NCBI GenBank assembly: GCA_020847015.1
Contig: JADLCW010000264.1
Location: 1 to 12,351 of the forward strand
Length of the DNA stretch: 12,351 nt
Direction: 5' to 3'
Source: Thermomicrobiales bacterium
Lineage (GTDB): Bacteria > Chloroflexota > Chloroflexia > Thermomicrobiales > UBA6265
Numbering within the stretch: position 1 is the first letter of the stretch; each line of letters begins with the position of its first letter. Below the pieces are notes generated by a model. It saw nothing but the letters and a program-made list of their open reading frames with translations. It was not told where the DNA came from and did not search any database. The position numbers and the translations under genes are program-made. Shown piece by piece: positions 6,057-12,351 of the stretch.

Positions 6057-6509
6057 GTGCGCAATTCCCCGCTGCTGCCGCTCGTCGCGCTGGTGCTCGC
6101 GGTCGTGCTCGCGGGCATCGCCGCGGCGGCGGTCGCCTCGGCCGGGGAGCGCGGCGGCGCCTTGAACGAACTCGAGCTGGGAGCCGTGGCCGGCGCGCTC
6201 GCCTTCGGTGTATTTGGCGTGCAAGGTCTCCTCTCGGTCGGTCTGGAGGGGGTGGAATTGCGCCCGGGGCGGACGCCCGCGCATCTCACCCGGTCGCTCA
6301 CCGCCGTCAGCGTCATCGCCGCGGTCGCCCTCTTCGCCGTTTCCCTGCTGCTCGGCTATGGCATCGTCACCGGATGGGACACTGCCCGCATCGGCGTGGC
6401 CGCCGGCATCGGATGCGCGCTGCTGGCGCTGCTCCTCATCTTCTATAAGGAAGCGTTCCTGGGTGATGAGACGGTGCTCGAAACCCGCGATGACGGCATC
6501 CCATGGTGA
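6057..6509 (+). CDS. small four-helix membrane protein of the bc-complex operon
   Basis: This predicted 150-residue membrane protein has four hydrophobic segments, near 5-27, 40-62, 80-103 and 112-131. A short charged tail (KEAFLGDETVLETRDDG) follows, probably on the same side as the N-terminus. I do not recognise a family and no cofactor-binding motif is evident. A GTG start at 6057 is chosen because GGAGGG lies 5 nt upstream and the first helix begins within a few residues; frames extending further upstream have no ribosome site. Its stop overlaps the Rieske start by 7 bases (ATGGTGA), so translation is probably coupled. The context suggests an accessory subunit or assembly factor of the quinol-oxidising complex. 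That is inference from position only. Confidence 0.72.
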   Translation: MRNSPLLPLVALVLAVVLAGIAAAAVASAGERGGALNELELGAVAGALAFGVFGVQGLLSVGLEGVELRPGRTPAHLTRSLTAVSVIAAVALFAVSLLLGYGIVTGWDTARIGVAAGIGCALLALLLIFYKEAFLGDETVLETRDDGIPW

Positions 6510-7162
6510 ATCCGCCGGCGGATGATGGCCGCGCCCCGGGCTCTCCGCAGACCGCGCCGACTCCCGCCTCCGACGCGGACGACGCCGCCCAGCGCAGCTC
6601 GGCGCTCTACCATGCCCACTGGGCGGCCCACCGCGACCAGCAGATGGCGACCCGGCGGCGCGTGCTGCGCTGGGTGATCCGGATCGGCGCCGCGGCCTTC
6701 AGCGCCGCGCTGCTGCTGCCCGCGCTCGCCATCCGGGTGCTCACCCGCGGCGTGCACACGGTCGCCGCCGGCGACACGCTGGTCTACGCCAGCGGCTCCC
6801 GCGCCGGCTCGGTCATCGCGGCCGACGCTCTCGCCGTCGGCGCGGCGACGCAGGCCTTTCCGCAGGGCAAGTCCGCCGACGAGCGCAACATCATCGAACT
6901 GGTCCGCATCGGACCGGGAGCCGAAGGGCTGGTCGCCTACAGCGCCATTTGCACGCACCTCGGCTGCACGGTGGCGGCCGCGCTGAATGACCAGGGCGAC
7001 ATTCACTGTCCGTGCCACGGCAGCATCTTCGACCCGGCTCATGACGCCCGCGTCGTGCGCGGGCCGGCGGGGCGGCCGTTGCCATCGTTGCCGGTGCAGG
7101 TCTCGGCCGACGGACAGATCGTCGCGACTGGCGGTTTCTCCGGGCCGATCGGTCCCACCTGA
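6503..7162 (+). CDS. qcrA: Rieske [2Fe-2S] protein of a bc-type quinol-oxidising complex
   Basis: This 219-residue protein accepts electrons from quinol at the Qo site and passes them to a cytochrome c-type acceptor. The cluster motifs are complete: CTHLGC at 150-155 (ligands Cys150 and His152) and CPCHGS at 169-174 (ligands Cys169 and His172), with Cys155 and Cys171 placed for the structural disulfide. One transmembrane anchor spans roughly 57-80, preceded by TRRRVLRW at 50-57. That fits the Tat export usual for Rieske proteins. About 50 Pro/Ala/Asp-rich residues come before the anchor, longer than in many homologues. The start overlaps the upstream stop and has only a weak ribosome site, so translational coupling is likely. 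Cytochrome b follows after 20 bp. Confidence 0.95.
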   Translation: MVNPPADDGRAPGSPQTAPTPASDADDAAQRSSALYHAHWAAHRDQQMATRRRVLRWVIRIGAAAFSAALLLPALAIRVLTRGVHTVAAGDTLVYASGSRAGSVIAADALAVGAATQAFPQGKSADERNIIELVRIGPGAEGLVAYSAICTHLGCTVAAALNDQGDIHCPCHGSIFDPAHDARVVRGPAGRPLPSLPVQVSADGQIVATGGFSGPIGPT

Positions 7163-7182
7163 AGCGCGAGGGAGTTGTCTCC

Positions 7183-8907
7183 ATGGATCGCCTTGTCCGC
7201 GAAGACCCTGCCCCCGCGCCCCAGACCGCCCCTCCGCCGGAACCGCAATGGCGCGCCTGGTTCGATGCGCGATTGAATCTCAGGGCGCTCTATCGCAAGT
7301 ACGGGCGCAAGGCGTTCCCGGTGCACTCGTCGTTTTTCCTGGGGGAGATGGCCGGATTCGCCTTCCTGATCCTGGTGCTGACCGGCATCTACCTGGGGCT
7401 TATCTATGTCCCCTCCACCGCCGAATTGGCCGTCGGCGGTCAGACCTACCCGGAAGCCTACGCCAGCGTTCGCCTCATCGAGTCGATTCCGGTCGCCAAT
7501 TTGTTCCGCAACACGCACCACTGGGCCGCCCATCTGATGGTGGCCAGCGTGGTGCTGCATCTGCTGCGGGTGTTCTTCACCGGCGCCTATCGGTTCCCGC
7601 GCGAGATCAACTGGGTCGTCGGGGTCGGTCTGCTCGGGTTGACGCTGATGGCCGGGTTCGTCGGGTACGCGCTCCCGTTCGACGCCTTTGCGGTGACCGC
7701 CACCGGCATCGGCTACGGCATCGCCCGCTCCATCCCCTGGGTCGGCGGCATCGCCGCGGAGTTGTTTTTTGGCGGGGCCTACCCCACGTTGGGCAGCCTG
7801 GCGCGGCTCTACACCATCCACGTATTCATCGTGCCGACACTGCTGGCGTTGCTCATCGCCATCCACCTGACGATTATCCTCAAGCAGAAGCACACCCAGC
7901 CCGGGTATGCGCGGGCGATTGCCGAACCGGGCAAAATCCTGGGAGTGCCGCTGTGGCCCTATCAGGCGCTGCTGGCGGGCGAACTCTTCCTGCTGATGTT
8001 CGCCGTGCTCTTCGTGCTCTCGGCGTTCGTATCGCCCCATCCGCTGGCGGCCTACGGTCCGCCCGGCCCGACCACCCCGGAGGTGAAACCGGACTGGTAT
8101 CTGCTCTGGATCTACGGGTTTCTCAAGATCGTGCCGTCGCAGGCGACGGTCACGCTGTTCGGGGCGACGATCGGGCCGAATTTTCTGGGCGGTCTGCTTT
8201 TCCCGGCGCTGCTGTTCGGGGTGCTGACATTGACGCCGTGGCTGGATCGGACGAACCGGCGGGCCGTGCGCATGGTGGAGTACCTGGAGCCGGTGCGGCA
8301 AAGTCCGGTGCGCCTGGCGAGCGGGCTGGCCGTGCTGACCTTCATCGGGATGCTGTTCGTCGCCGCCTACTACGACGTGTTGGGGCTCAGTCTCGCGCAG
8401 ATCTGGGCGATCGTGATCGGCGTGCCGGTCGTCGTCGGCGTTGTGGTCTGGTTGGCGACGCGCGCCACGGAGCCGTCGGTCCGCTTCGACCCGCACGCCA
8501 TGTTCGCTCCCGCCCATCCCGGAGCGAAGATGAGCGTGCTGCCCCAGATTCCGCAGACCCCAGCGCCCACGCCGCCCGCGCTGTCCGTTCCACCGCCGCT
8601 CCCGATCCCGGCCGAGCCGCCGATCGAGGCGGTCGCGCCGCGCCGCGCCGTCGCGCCGACGACGCCGGCCGCGCGCGGCGAGCGGGCGCGCGACAACCTG
8701 GTCGCCGCGCTGCATGAAGCCGGGGAGCTGGCGCCGCTGGTGCGCCAACTGGAAGACGGACCGGAGCTGATGGAGGTGCTCGACTACATCGACAGCCTGC
8801 GGCTGACGCTGGGCGACTCCAACCGCATTCTGCAGGGGGTCGTGCGCGGGGAGGAGGCGATCGAGCCGGCGCCGCGACCGGGCGGCGATGGGCCAGCTCC
8901 AATCTGA
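7183..8907 (+). CDS. qcrB: cytochrome b (fused b6/subunit IV type) with C-terminal extension
   Basis: This 574-residue membrane core of the bc-type complex holds two b hemes and the Qo and Qi sites. The heme ligands are His112/His126 in helix B and His213/His228 in helix D. The 15-residue step in helix D matches the b6 type rather than mitochondrial cytochrome b. The b6 and subunit IV halves are fused, giving about eight helices ending near 426. The Qo motif reads PDWY (303-306) instead of PEWY, as in several menaquinol-using bacteria. No cysteine is present, so the extra covalent heme of b6f is excluded. Residues from about 430 to 574 form a soluble tail: a Pro-rich linker (about 453-482) and then a predicted helical segment (about 500-555). 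With eight helices the tail should be cytoplasmic. GAGGGAG lies about 10 nt before the ATG. Confidence 0.95.
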   Translation: MDRLVREDPAPAPQTAPPPEPQWRAWFDARLNLRALYRKYGRKAFPVHSSFFLGEMAGFAFLILVLTGIYLGLIYVPSTAELAVGGQTYPEAYASVRLIESIPVANLFRNTHHWAAHLMVASVVLHLLRVFFTGAYRFPREINWVVGVGLLGLTLMAGFVGYALPFDAFAVTATGIGYGIARSIPWVGGIAAELFFGGAYPTLGSLARLYTIHVFIVPTLLALLIAIHLTIILKQKHTQPGYARAIAEPGKILGVPLWPYQALLAGELFLLMFAVLFVLSAFVSPHPLAAYGPPGPTTPEVKPDWYLLWIYGFLKIVPSQATVTLFGATIGPNFLGGLLFPALLFGVLTLTPWLDRTNRRAVRMVEYLEPVRQSPVRLASGLAVLTFIGMLFVAAYYDVLGLSLAQIWAIVIGVPVVVGVVVWLATRATEPSVRFDPHAMFAPAHPGAKMSVLPQIPQTPAPTPPALSVPPPLPIPAEPPIEAVAPRRAVAPTTPAARGERARDNLVAALHEAGELAPLVRQLEDGPELMEVLDYIDSLRLTLGDSNRILQGVVRGEEAIEPAPRPGGDGPAPI

Positions 8908-8921
8908 GTGCGCCGAGCGCG

Positions 8922-8941
8922 AAAAAAGACCTCGCCAGGTC
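8922..8941 (-). terminator. U-tract intrinsic terminator on the aldolase strand
   Basis: On the minus strand GACCT and AGGTC form a 5-bp stem (8941-8937 with 8932-8928) around a GGCG loop, followed directly by six T residues (8927-8922). It is the only hairpin in the window with a proper U-tract and lies about 150 bases beyond the aldolase stop. The short stem makes it a modest terminator. Confidence 0.55.
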
Positions 8942-8959
8942 ATGAATCCGATTCCAACC

Positions 8960-8992
8960 GGCCGGCGTAGATAGAGATAGAAGGCGCCGGCC
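8960..8992 (+). terminator. GC hairpin after the cytochrome b gene
   Basis: GGCCGGCG (8960-8967) pairs perfectly with CGCCGGCC (8985-8992) around a 17-nt purine-rich loop, about 50 bases past the cytochrome b stop. No U-tract follows on the plus strand. The hairpin can act in either direction. Confidence 0.4.
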
Positions 8993-9016
8993 CCCTAACC
9001 GACGCCCTCCCGAATT

Positions 9017-9036
9017 CCCTTCCCCTCCCCAACCCC
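9017..9036 (-). other. potential G-quadruplex in the aldolase 3' region
   Basis: On the minus strand this is GGGG-TT-GGGG-A-GGGG-AA-GGG, four G-tracts with 1-2-nt loops, which meets the standard quadruplex rule. Two further GGG tracts (9009-9011 and 9005-9007) follow nearby. It would be present in the aldolase transcript, between its two terminator-like structures. Confidence 0.55.
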
Positions 9037-9040
9037 GAAC

Positions 9041-9067
9041 GGCCCCCGGATTGACCCCCCGGGGGCC
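9041..9067. terminator. bidirectional GC hairpin between convergent genes
   Basis: GGCCCCCGG (9041-9049) and CCGGGGGCC (9059-9067) form a perfect 9-bp stem with a 9-nt loop, 24 bases past the aldolase stop. No U-tract is present on either side. Its position between convergent stops makes it a likely terminator for both strands. Confidence 0.55.
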
Positions 9068-9091
9068 GCTTCATGTCCGGAGCGCGCCGAC

Positions 9092-9865
9092 CTACGCCAG
9101 TTCGCGCATCGCCTCGTCGACGGTGGCGTTGCCGTGGATGATGGCTCCCATCGCCGCGATCACCTTGCCGGGCTGCGGATCGGCCCAGATGTTGCGTCCG
9201 ATGGCGATCCCCACCGCGCCGGCCTGCATCGCCCCGTGCACGTCCTCCAGCACGCCCCGAATGTTGCCGCGCGACGGGCCGCCCAGCACGATGGTCGGCC
9301 GGAACAGCGGAGCCAGCACCTGCCGGAAACTCGCTTCGTCGCCGGTGTACTGGATTTTCAGCAGATCCGCTCCGATCTCCGCCGCCTGGCGAGCCGCCAG
9401 TCCGATCTTCTCCGCCGTGTGCTCTTCGATCCGCTCGAAACCGCCGGGAATCGGTTCGATCATCAGCGGGAAGTTCCGAGCGCGGCAGATGGCGCTGAGG
9501 CGAGCCGCGCGAGCGACGCTCTCCGGATCGGTCACCGACCCCGGGAAGGCGATGACCTTGCCCATGTCGGCTCCGAGCGCGAGCGCCTGATCGACCGCGT
9601 AGGCGGGGTCGCCGATCAAATCGTCGAGATTGATCGCCAACCCGATGGTGCGAATGATCTGGCCGAAGCGCAGCGCCTGCCCGACCGTGGTCAACACGGC
9701 GTCGGCTCCGGCGGCGACGGCGTCGGTCAGGGTGCGCGCCGGATCGGCCATGCCGGCGTGGTTGGCTCCCTGCGCCCCATGATCGAAGGCCAGCACCAGA
9801 CTGCGTCCATCGCCGGCGAACAATCGCGCCATGCGCCGATCGATGCCCGTATACGAAACGTTCAA
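9092..9865 (-). CDS. class I Schiff-base aldolase, DhnA/FbaB/LsrF-like
   Basis: This 257-residue cytoplasmic TIM-barrel aldolase belongs to the group that includes archaeal-type fructose-bisphosphate aldolase, LsrF and 2-amino-3,7-dideoxyheptulosonate synthase. AFDHG (26-30) is the family's first-strand motif. Lys170 in ADLLKIQYTGD is the expected Schiff-base lysine. GG (195-196) and IGRN (222-225) match the phosphate-binding loops. A TTG start at 9865 is chosen because GAAGGAG lies 6 nt upstream; in-frame ATG/GTG codons about 40 bases earlier have no good ribosome site. It stands alone on its strand, divergent from yifB. Candidate substrates are a sugar phosphate such as fructose-1,6-bisphosphate or a deoxy-ketose phosphate; the sequence does not decide between them. 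Confidence 0.87.
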   Translation of the reverse strand: MNVSYTGIDRRMARLFAGDGRSLVLAFDHGAQGANHAGMADPARTLTDAVAAGADAVLTTVGQALRFGQIIRTIGLAINLDDLIGDPAYAVDQALALGADMGKVIAFPGSVTDPESVARAARLSAICRARNFPLMIEPIPGGFERIEEHTAEKIGLAARQAAEIGADLLKIQYTGDEASFRQVLAPLFRPTIVLGGPSRGNIRGVLEDVHGAMQAGAVGIAIGRNIWADPQPGKVIAAMGAIIHGNATVDEAMRELA

Positions 9866-10041
9866 CGCCTTCTCCTTCGTGAAGTCATGCCTGCTGCCGC
9901 GCATCGCCACTTCGTCAACCCGGCGCCGGGCGCGCCGCGCCGCCGCTGGTCGCCGCCCCCTCGGTTCTCACCCCTCGCGCGACAGGCCGGAAGCGCCGGC
10001 ATGCTATGCGACAATCGCGCGACCGGGCGGGAGGGGGAGCG
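9866..10041. other. short divergent intergenic region
   Basis: These 176 bp separate the divergent aldolase and yifB genes and should hold a promoter for each. No box pair close to consensus was found. GACAAT at 10010-10015 could be a -10 element for yifB but has no matching -35. Apart from the two ribosome sites (GAAGGAG for the aldolase, GAGGGGGAG for yifB), nothing else stands out. Confidence 0.5.
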
Positions 10042-11565
10042 GTGCTGGCCAAAGTCTACAGTTGCGCCACGATCGGGTTGGACGGCGTGCTGGTCGAGGT
10101 CGAGGTGGATGTCGGGCAGGGCAGTCAACCGGGGATGATCCTGGTCGGGTTGCCGGACGCCGCCGTGCGCGAAAGCCAGGAGCGGGTGCGCGCCGCCATC
10201 CGCAACAGCGGCGGCAAGTTCCCCCACGGTCGGGTGACGGTCAATCTCGCGCCGGCCGACCTGAAAAAGGCCGGCCCCATCTACGATCTGCCCATCGCGC
10301 TCGGCATTTTGATCGCCGGCAAGCAATTGGCCCCGCCGCCGCTGGACGACGCGCTGGTGGTCGGCGAGTTGTCGCTGGACGGCGTCGTGCGGCACGCGCC
10401 GGGCATCATCGCCATGATCGCGCTCGCCGCCCAGAAGGGGATGCGCCGCGCCTTCGTGCCGACCGCCGACGCCGCCGAGGCGGCGCTGGTGGGCGGGGTG
10501 GAAATCTACCCTCTGCAAACGCTGGCCGATCTGGTGAATCATCTGACCGGCGAGATTCCCATCCCGCCCTTCGTTGCCGGCGACGCGCCGGAGCGGGCGC
10601 CGTGGGTCGGGGTGGATTTTTCCGACGTGCGTGGGCAGGAGCACGTCAAGCGGGGGTTGGAAGTCGCCGCCGCGGCTGGACACAACGTGCTCATGAGCGG
10701 ACCGCCCGGTTCCGGCAAAACGATGATGGCGCGCGCGTTGCCGTCGATTTTGCCGCCGATGACCGCGGAGGAGGCGTTGGAGGTCACCCGCATCTACTCC
10801 ATTCGCGGGTTGCTGCCGCCGGAAACACCGCTGCTGCGTGAGCGCCCCTTCCGCGCTCCGCACCACACCACCAGCTATGTGGGGTTGGTGGGGGGCGGGT
10901 CTTGGCCGCGCCCGGGCGAGATCAGCCTGGCGCACCGCGGGGTGCTGTTTCTGGACGAGCTGCCGGAGTTCGGCGCGACCAAACTGGAAGGGCTGCGGCA
11001 ACCGCTGGAAGATCGGCTGGTGACACTGGCGCGGGCCGCCGGCACGTTGACATTTCCGGCCAATTTCACCCTTGTTGGAGCGATGAATCCGTGCCCGTGC
11101 GGGTTTTTCGGCGACCCGGCGCGGTCCTGTCGCTGCGCTCCGTCGGCGGTGGCCCGCTACCAGAAGCGCATCAGCGGCCCGCTGCTGGATCGCATCGACA
11201 TTCACCTGGAGGTTCCGCGGATCGATCCCGAGGCGCTGGCCGACCGCCGCCCCGGTGAACCCTCCCATGCGGTGCGACAGCGCGTGATCGCCGCGCGCGA
11301 GCGCCAGGCGACCCGCTTCGCCGGCTCCGGTCTGCTGACCAACGCCGATATGGGCGCGCGCGAAGTGCAGCGCTACGCCGCGCCAGATGCCGCCGGCGAG
11401 GCGCTGCTGAAAACCGCCGCCCAGCGGTTGCATCTGTCGGCGCGCGGCTACCATCGGGTGCTGAAACTGGCGCGCACCATCGCCGATCTGGCCGAATCCG
11501 ACGCCGTCGCCGTCGCGCATATCGCCGAGGCGCTGCAGTACCGGCCGCGGCTGGCGGGCGAGTAG
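10042..11565 (+). CDS. yifB: YifB/ComM family AAA+ ATPase (Mg-chelatase-like)
   Basis: This 507-residue protein matches the roughly 500-residue YifB/ComM family. ComM is a hexameric helicase that drives branch migration when incoming DNA is integrated during natural transformation; the older label 'magnesium chelatase' is misleading. The order is typical: an N-terminal ChlI domain with a Lon-protease-like fold (about 5-165), a AAA+ module with Walker A GPPGSGKT at 220-227 and Walker B VLFLDE at 301-306, a cysteine-bearing NPCPCGFFGD segment with Cys351, 353, 363 and 365, the RISGPLLDRIDIH sensor region at 376-388, and a C-terminal Mg-chelatase helical domain. A GTG start at 10042 is chosen because GAGG lies 7 nt upstream and homology starts at once (VLAKVYSCATIGLDG). 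No other competence genes are in view. It appears to be transcribed alone. Confidence 0.95.
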   Translation: MLAKVYSCATIGLDGVLVEVEVDVGQGSQPGMILVGLPDAAVRESQERVRAAIRNSGGKFPHGRVTVNLAPADLKKAGPIYDLPIALGILIAGKQLAPPPLDDALVVGELSLDGVVRHAPGIIAMIALAAQKGMRRAFVPTADAAEAALVGGVEIYPLQTLADLVNHLTGEIPIPPFVAGDAPERAPWVGVDFSDVRGQEHVKRGLEVAAAAGHNVLMSGPPGSGKTMMARALPSILPPMTAEEALEVTRIYSIRGLLPPETPLLRERPFRAPHHTTSYVGLVGGGSWPRPGEISLAHRGVLFLDELPEFGATKLEGLRQPLEDRLVTLARAAGTLTFPANFTLVGAMNPCPCGFFGDPARSCRCAPSAVARYQKRISGPLLDRIDIHLEVPRIDPEALADRRPGEPSHAVRQRVIAARERQATRFAGSGLLTNADMGAREVQRYAAPDAAGEALLKTAAQRLHLSARGYHRVLKLARTIADLAESDAVAVAHIAEALQYRPRLAGE

Positions 11566-11741
11566 GTCGTGGATTTATCACTGGGGTTTACAGATCCCGG
11601 ATTGATCGAGCGAGAGCGGCGATGGCCTCGGCGCCTGCGGGCGGCAGGCGCAGTCGTTCAAACCTAATGAGGCGGTAACGCCGCAGACCAATGCCGACGG
11701 CGTCTCGCATTGACCTTGGCGCTCGGCGCACGCGAGTACTG
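11566..11741. other. convergent intergenic region with inverted repeats
   Basis: These 176 bp lie between the convergent yifB and fgd genes. They contain an 8-bp GC hairpin (11631-11651), a small GGCG-GTAA-CGCC hairpin with a GNRA-type loop (11671-11682), and an inverted repeat CAATGC (11689-11694) / GCATTG (11707-11712). A short open frame on the minus strand crosses the region and runs into fgd, but it resembles no family I know. Confidence 0.55.
11631..11651. terminator. 8-bp GC hairpin between yifB and fgd
   Basis: GCGCCTGC (11631-11638) and GCAGGCGC (11644-11651) form a perfect 8-bp stem with a 5-nt GGGCG loop, 65 bases past the yifB stop and 90 bases past the fgd stop on the other strand. 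There is no U-tract. It probably serves as a terminator for one or both genes. Confidence 0.5.
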
Positions 11742-12351
11742 CTAGGCCAGCGCCCGGAGACGGGGCAGCACCTCCTTGGCATAAAGGCGCAAGAACCGCT
11801 CCTGATCGGGACCTGGCGCGTGGAAAACGAGGTGGGTGAATCCGAGGGCGAGATAGGACTTGATCCGCTCCACCTGCTCGTCGGGATCGTCGGAGACGAT
11901 CCAGCGGGTTGCGGCTCGCTCTACCGGCAGCTCGTCGGCCAGCCGCTCCATCTCCAGCGGGTCTTCCACCCCCGTCTTTTCCTCGGGGGAGAGCGCCAGC
12001 GCTGCCCAGTGCTTCGTGTCCGCCTGCGCTCGATCACGGTCAGAATCGAACGAGACCTTCATCTCGATCATCAACTCGACTTCGTTCGGGTCGCGCTCGG
12101 CCTTCCCGATCCCGCCCATCACTGCCGGGAGCAGCGTCTCAGAGTACAGGTTTGGAGCTTTACCGCTGGTGCAGATGAAGCCGTCAGCCACTCGGCCGGC
12201 TAGCCGTGCCGCTGCCGGGCCGGAGCCGGCCACGTAGAGCGGGACTGGCTGCTCCGGCTTGTCGTAGACCGTCGCGTTACGAGTCTGGTAGTACTGGCCG
12301 TCGAAGGTCACGCGGTCTTCGGCCCACAGACGGCCCACTAGTTCGATCGCC
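11742..12351 (-). CDS. fgd: F420-dependent glucose-6-phosphate dehydrogenase, 5' end beyond the window
   Basis: The C-terminal part of a luciferase-like TIM-barrel enzyme that oxidises glucose-6-phosphate to 6-phosphogluconolactone and reduces coenzyme F420. About 202 residues are present of an expected 330 or so, and the reading frame stays open to the right edge. Segments such as ADGFICTSGK, VEDPLEMERLADELP, TRWIVSDDPDE and HLVFHAPGPDQERF closely match the mycobacterial enzyme as I recall it. Three phosphate-binding residues known there (Lys198, Lys259 and Arg283) appear to have counterparts here, at codons near 12159-12161, 11976-11978 and 11904-11906. Their spacing of 61 and 24 residues is the same. 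That favours a true Fgd over a generic LLM-class oxidoreductase; a closely related F420 sugar-6-phosphate dehydrogenase is the main alternative. It implies the host makes F420. Confidence 0.88.
   Translation of the reverse strand, partial: AIELVGRLWAEDRVTFDGQYYQTRNATVYDKPEQPVPLYVAGSGPAAARLAGRVADGFICTSGKAPNLYSETLLPAVMGGIGKAERDPNEVELMIEMKVSFDSDRDRAQADTKHWAALALSPEEKTGVEDPLEMERLADELPVERAATRWIVSDDPDEQVERIKSYLALGFTHLVFHAPGPDQERFLRLYAKEVLPRLRALA

Larger units (their letters stand above)
8908..9091. other. convergent intergenic region rich in RNA structure
   Basis: No gene is seen in this gap between cytochrome b (plus strand) and the aldolase (minus strand). It contains, from left to right, a U-tract terminator for the minus strand, a GC hairpin at 8960-8992, a cytosine-rich stretch that gives a G-quadruplex motif on the minus strand, and a GC hairpin at 9041-9067. 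Both converging genes appear to be terminated here. Confidence 0.7.

Noticed and set aside
7039..8943. Minus-strand open frame of 634 codons opposite cytochrome b
   Set aside because: The translation is low-complexity Arg/Gln/Asp/His-rich sequence. The plus strand carries intact heme ligands and a Qo motif.
10881..10899. G-rich run on the plus strand inside yifB as a G-quadruplex
   Set aside because: It lacks four clearly separated tracts and is explained by conserved Gly/Val codons of the coding sequence.
9862..11520. Minus-strand open frame of 552 codons opposite yifB
   Set aside because: It is an antisense shadow with biased composition; the plus strand has Walker motifs and full-length YifB homology.
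11588..11782. 64-codon minus-strand open frame between yifB and fgd, considered as a remnant gene
   Set aside because: It overlaps the fgd 3' end in another frame and crosses a hairpin. No family resemblance was found, so it is not called as a gene or pseudogene.

Overview
This GC-rich, tightly packed bacterial window suggests a Chloroflexota-like (possibly Thermomicrobia) organism. That is inference from three things: a menaquinol-type cytochrome b with a PDWY Qo motif, a coenzyme F420-dependent glucose-6-phosphate dehydrogenase, and the overall composition. No rRNA, tRNA, CRISPR array or mobile element was recognised.

Layout. (1) Positions 1-228 are non-coding and start with an AT-rich palindrome. 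(2) Positions 229-5721 hold six minus-strand genes, read from right to left: ABC ATPase, ABC permease, Tat-exported substrate-binding protein, small VOC-fold metalloprotein, TIM-barrel sugar isomerase/epimerase and Gfo/Idh/MocA oxidoreductase. They look like one import-and-catabolism unit. A near-consensus promoter (TTGACA-18-TAGAAT) lies about 155 nt ahead of the ATPase. Each gene from the permease onward is followed by a GC-rich hairpin without a U-tract. (3) Positions 5722-6056 are a divergent control region. (4) Positions 6057-8907 (plus strand) encode a small four-helix membrane protein, a Rieske protein and a fused cytochrome b with a long soluble C-terminal extension: the core of a quinol-oxidising bc-type complex, with no cytochrome c gene in view. 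(5) Positions 8908-9091 separate convergent genes and hold two GC hairpins, a potential G-quadruplex and one U-tract terminator. (6) Positions 9092-9865 (minus) encode a class I Schiff-base aldolase of the DhnA/LsrF type. (7) Positions 10042-11565 (plus) encode a YifB/ComM AAA+ ATPase. (8) Positions 11566-11741 are non-coding with several inverted repeats. (9) From 11742 to the right edge (minus) is the C-terminal part of an Fgd enzyme, cut off by the window.

How the genes may work together. The six-gene cluster pairs a NitT/TauT-type importer, whose known relatives carry small anions and heterocycles, with enzymes typical of sugar or polyol breakdown. It may therefore import an unusual, perhaps anionic, sugar-like compound, oxidise it (Gfo) and isomerise it (TIM barrel). 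The substrate cannot be read from the sequence. The bc module feeds electrons from quinol into the respiratory chain. Fgd shows that sugar phosphate oxidation is coupled to F420 in this organism.
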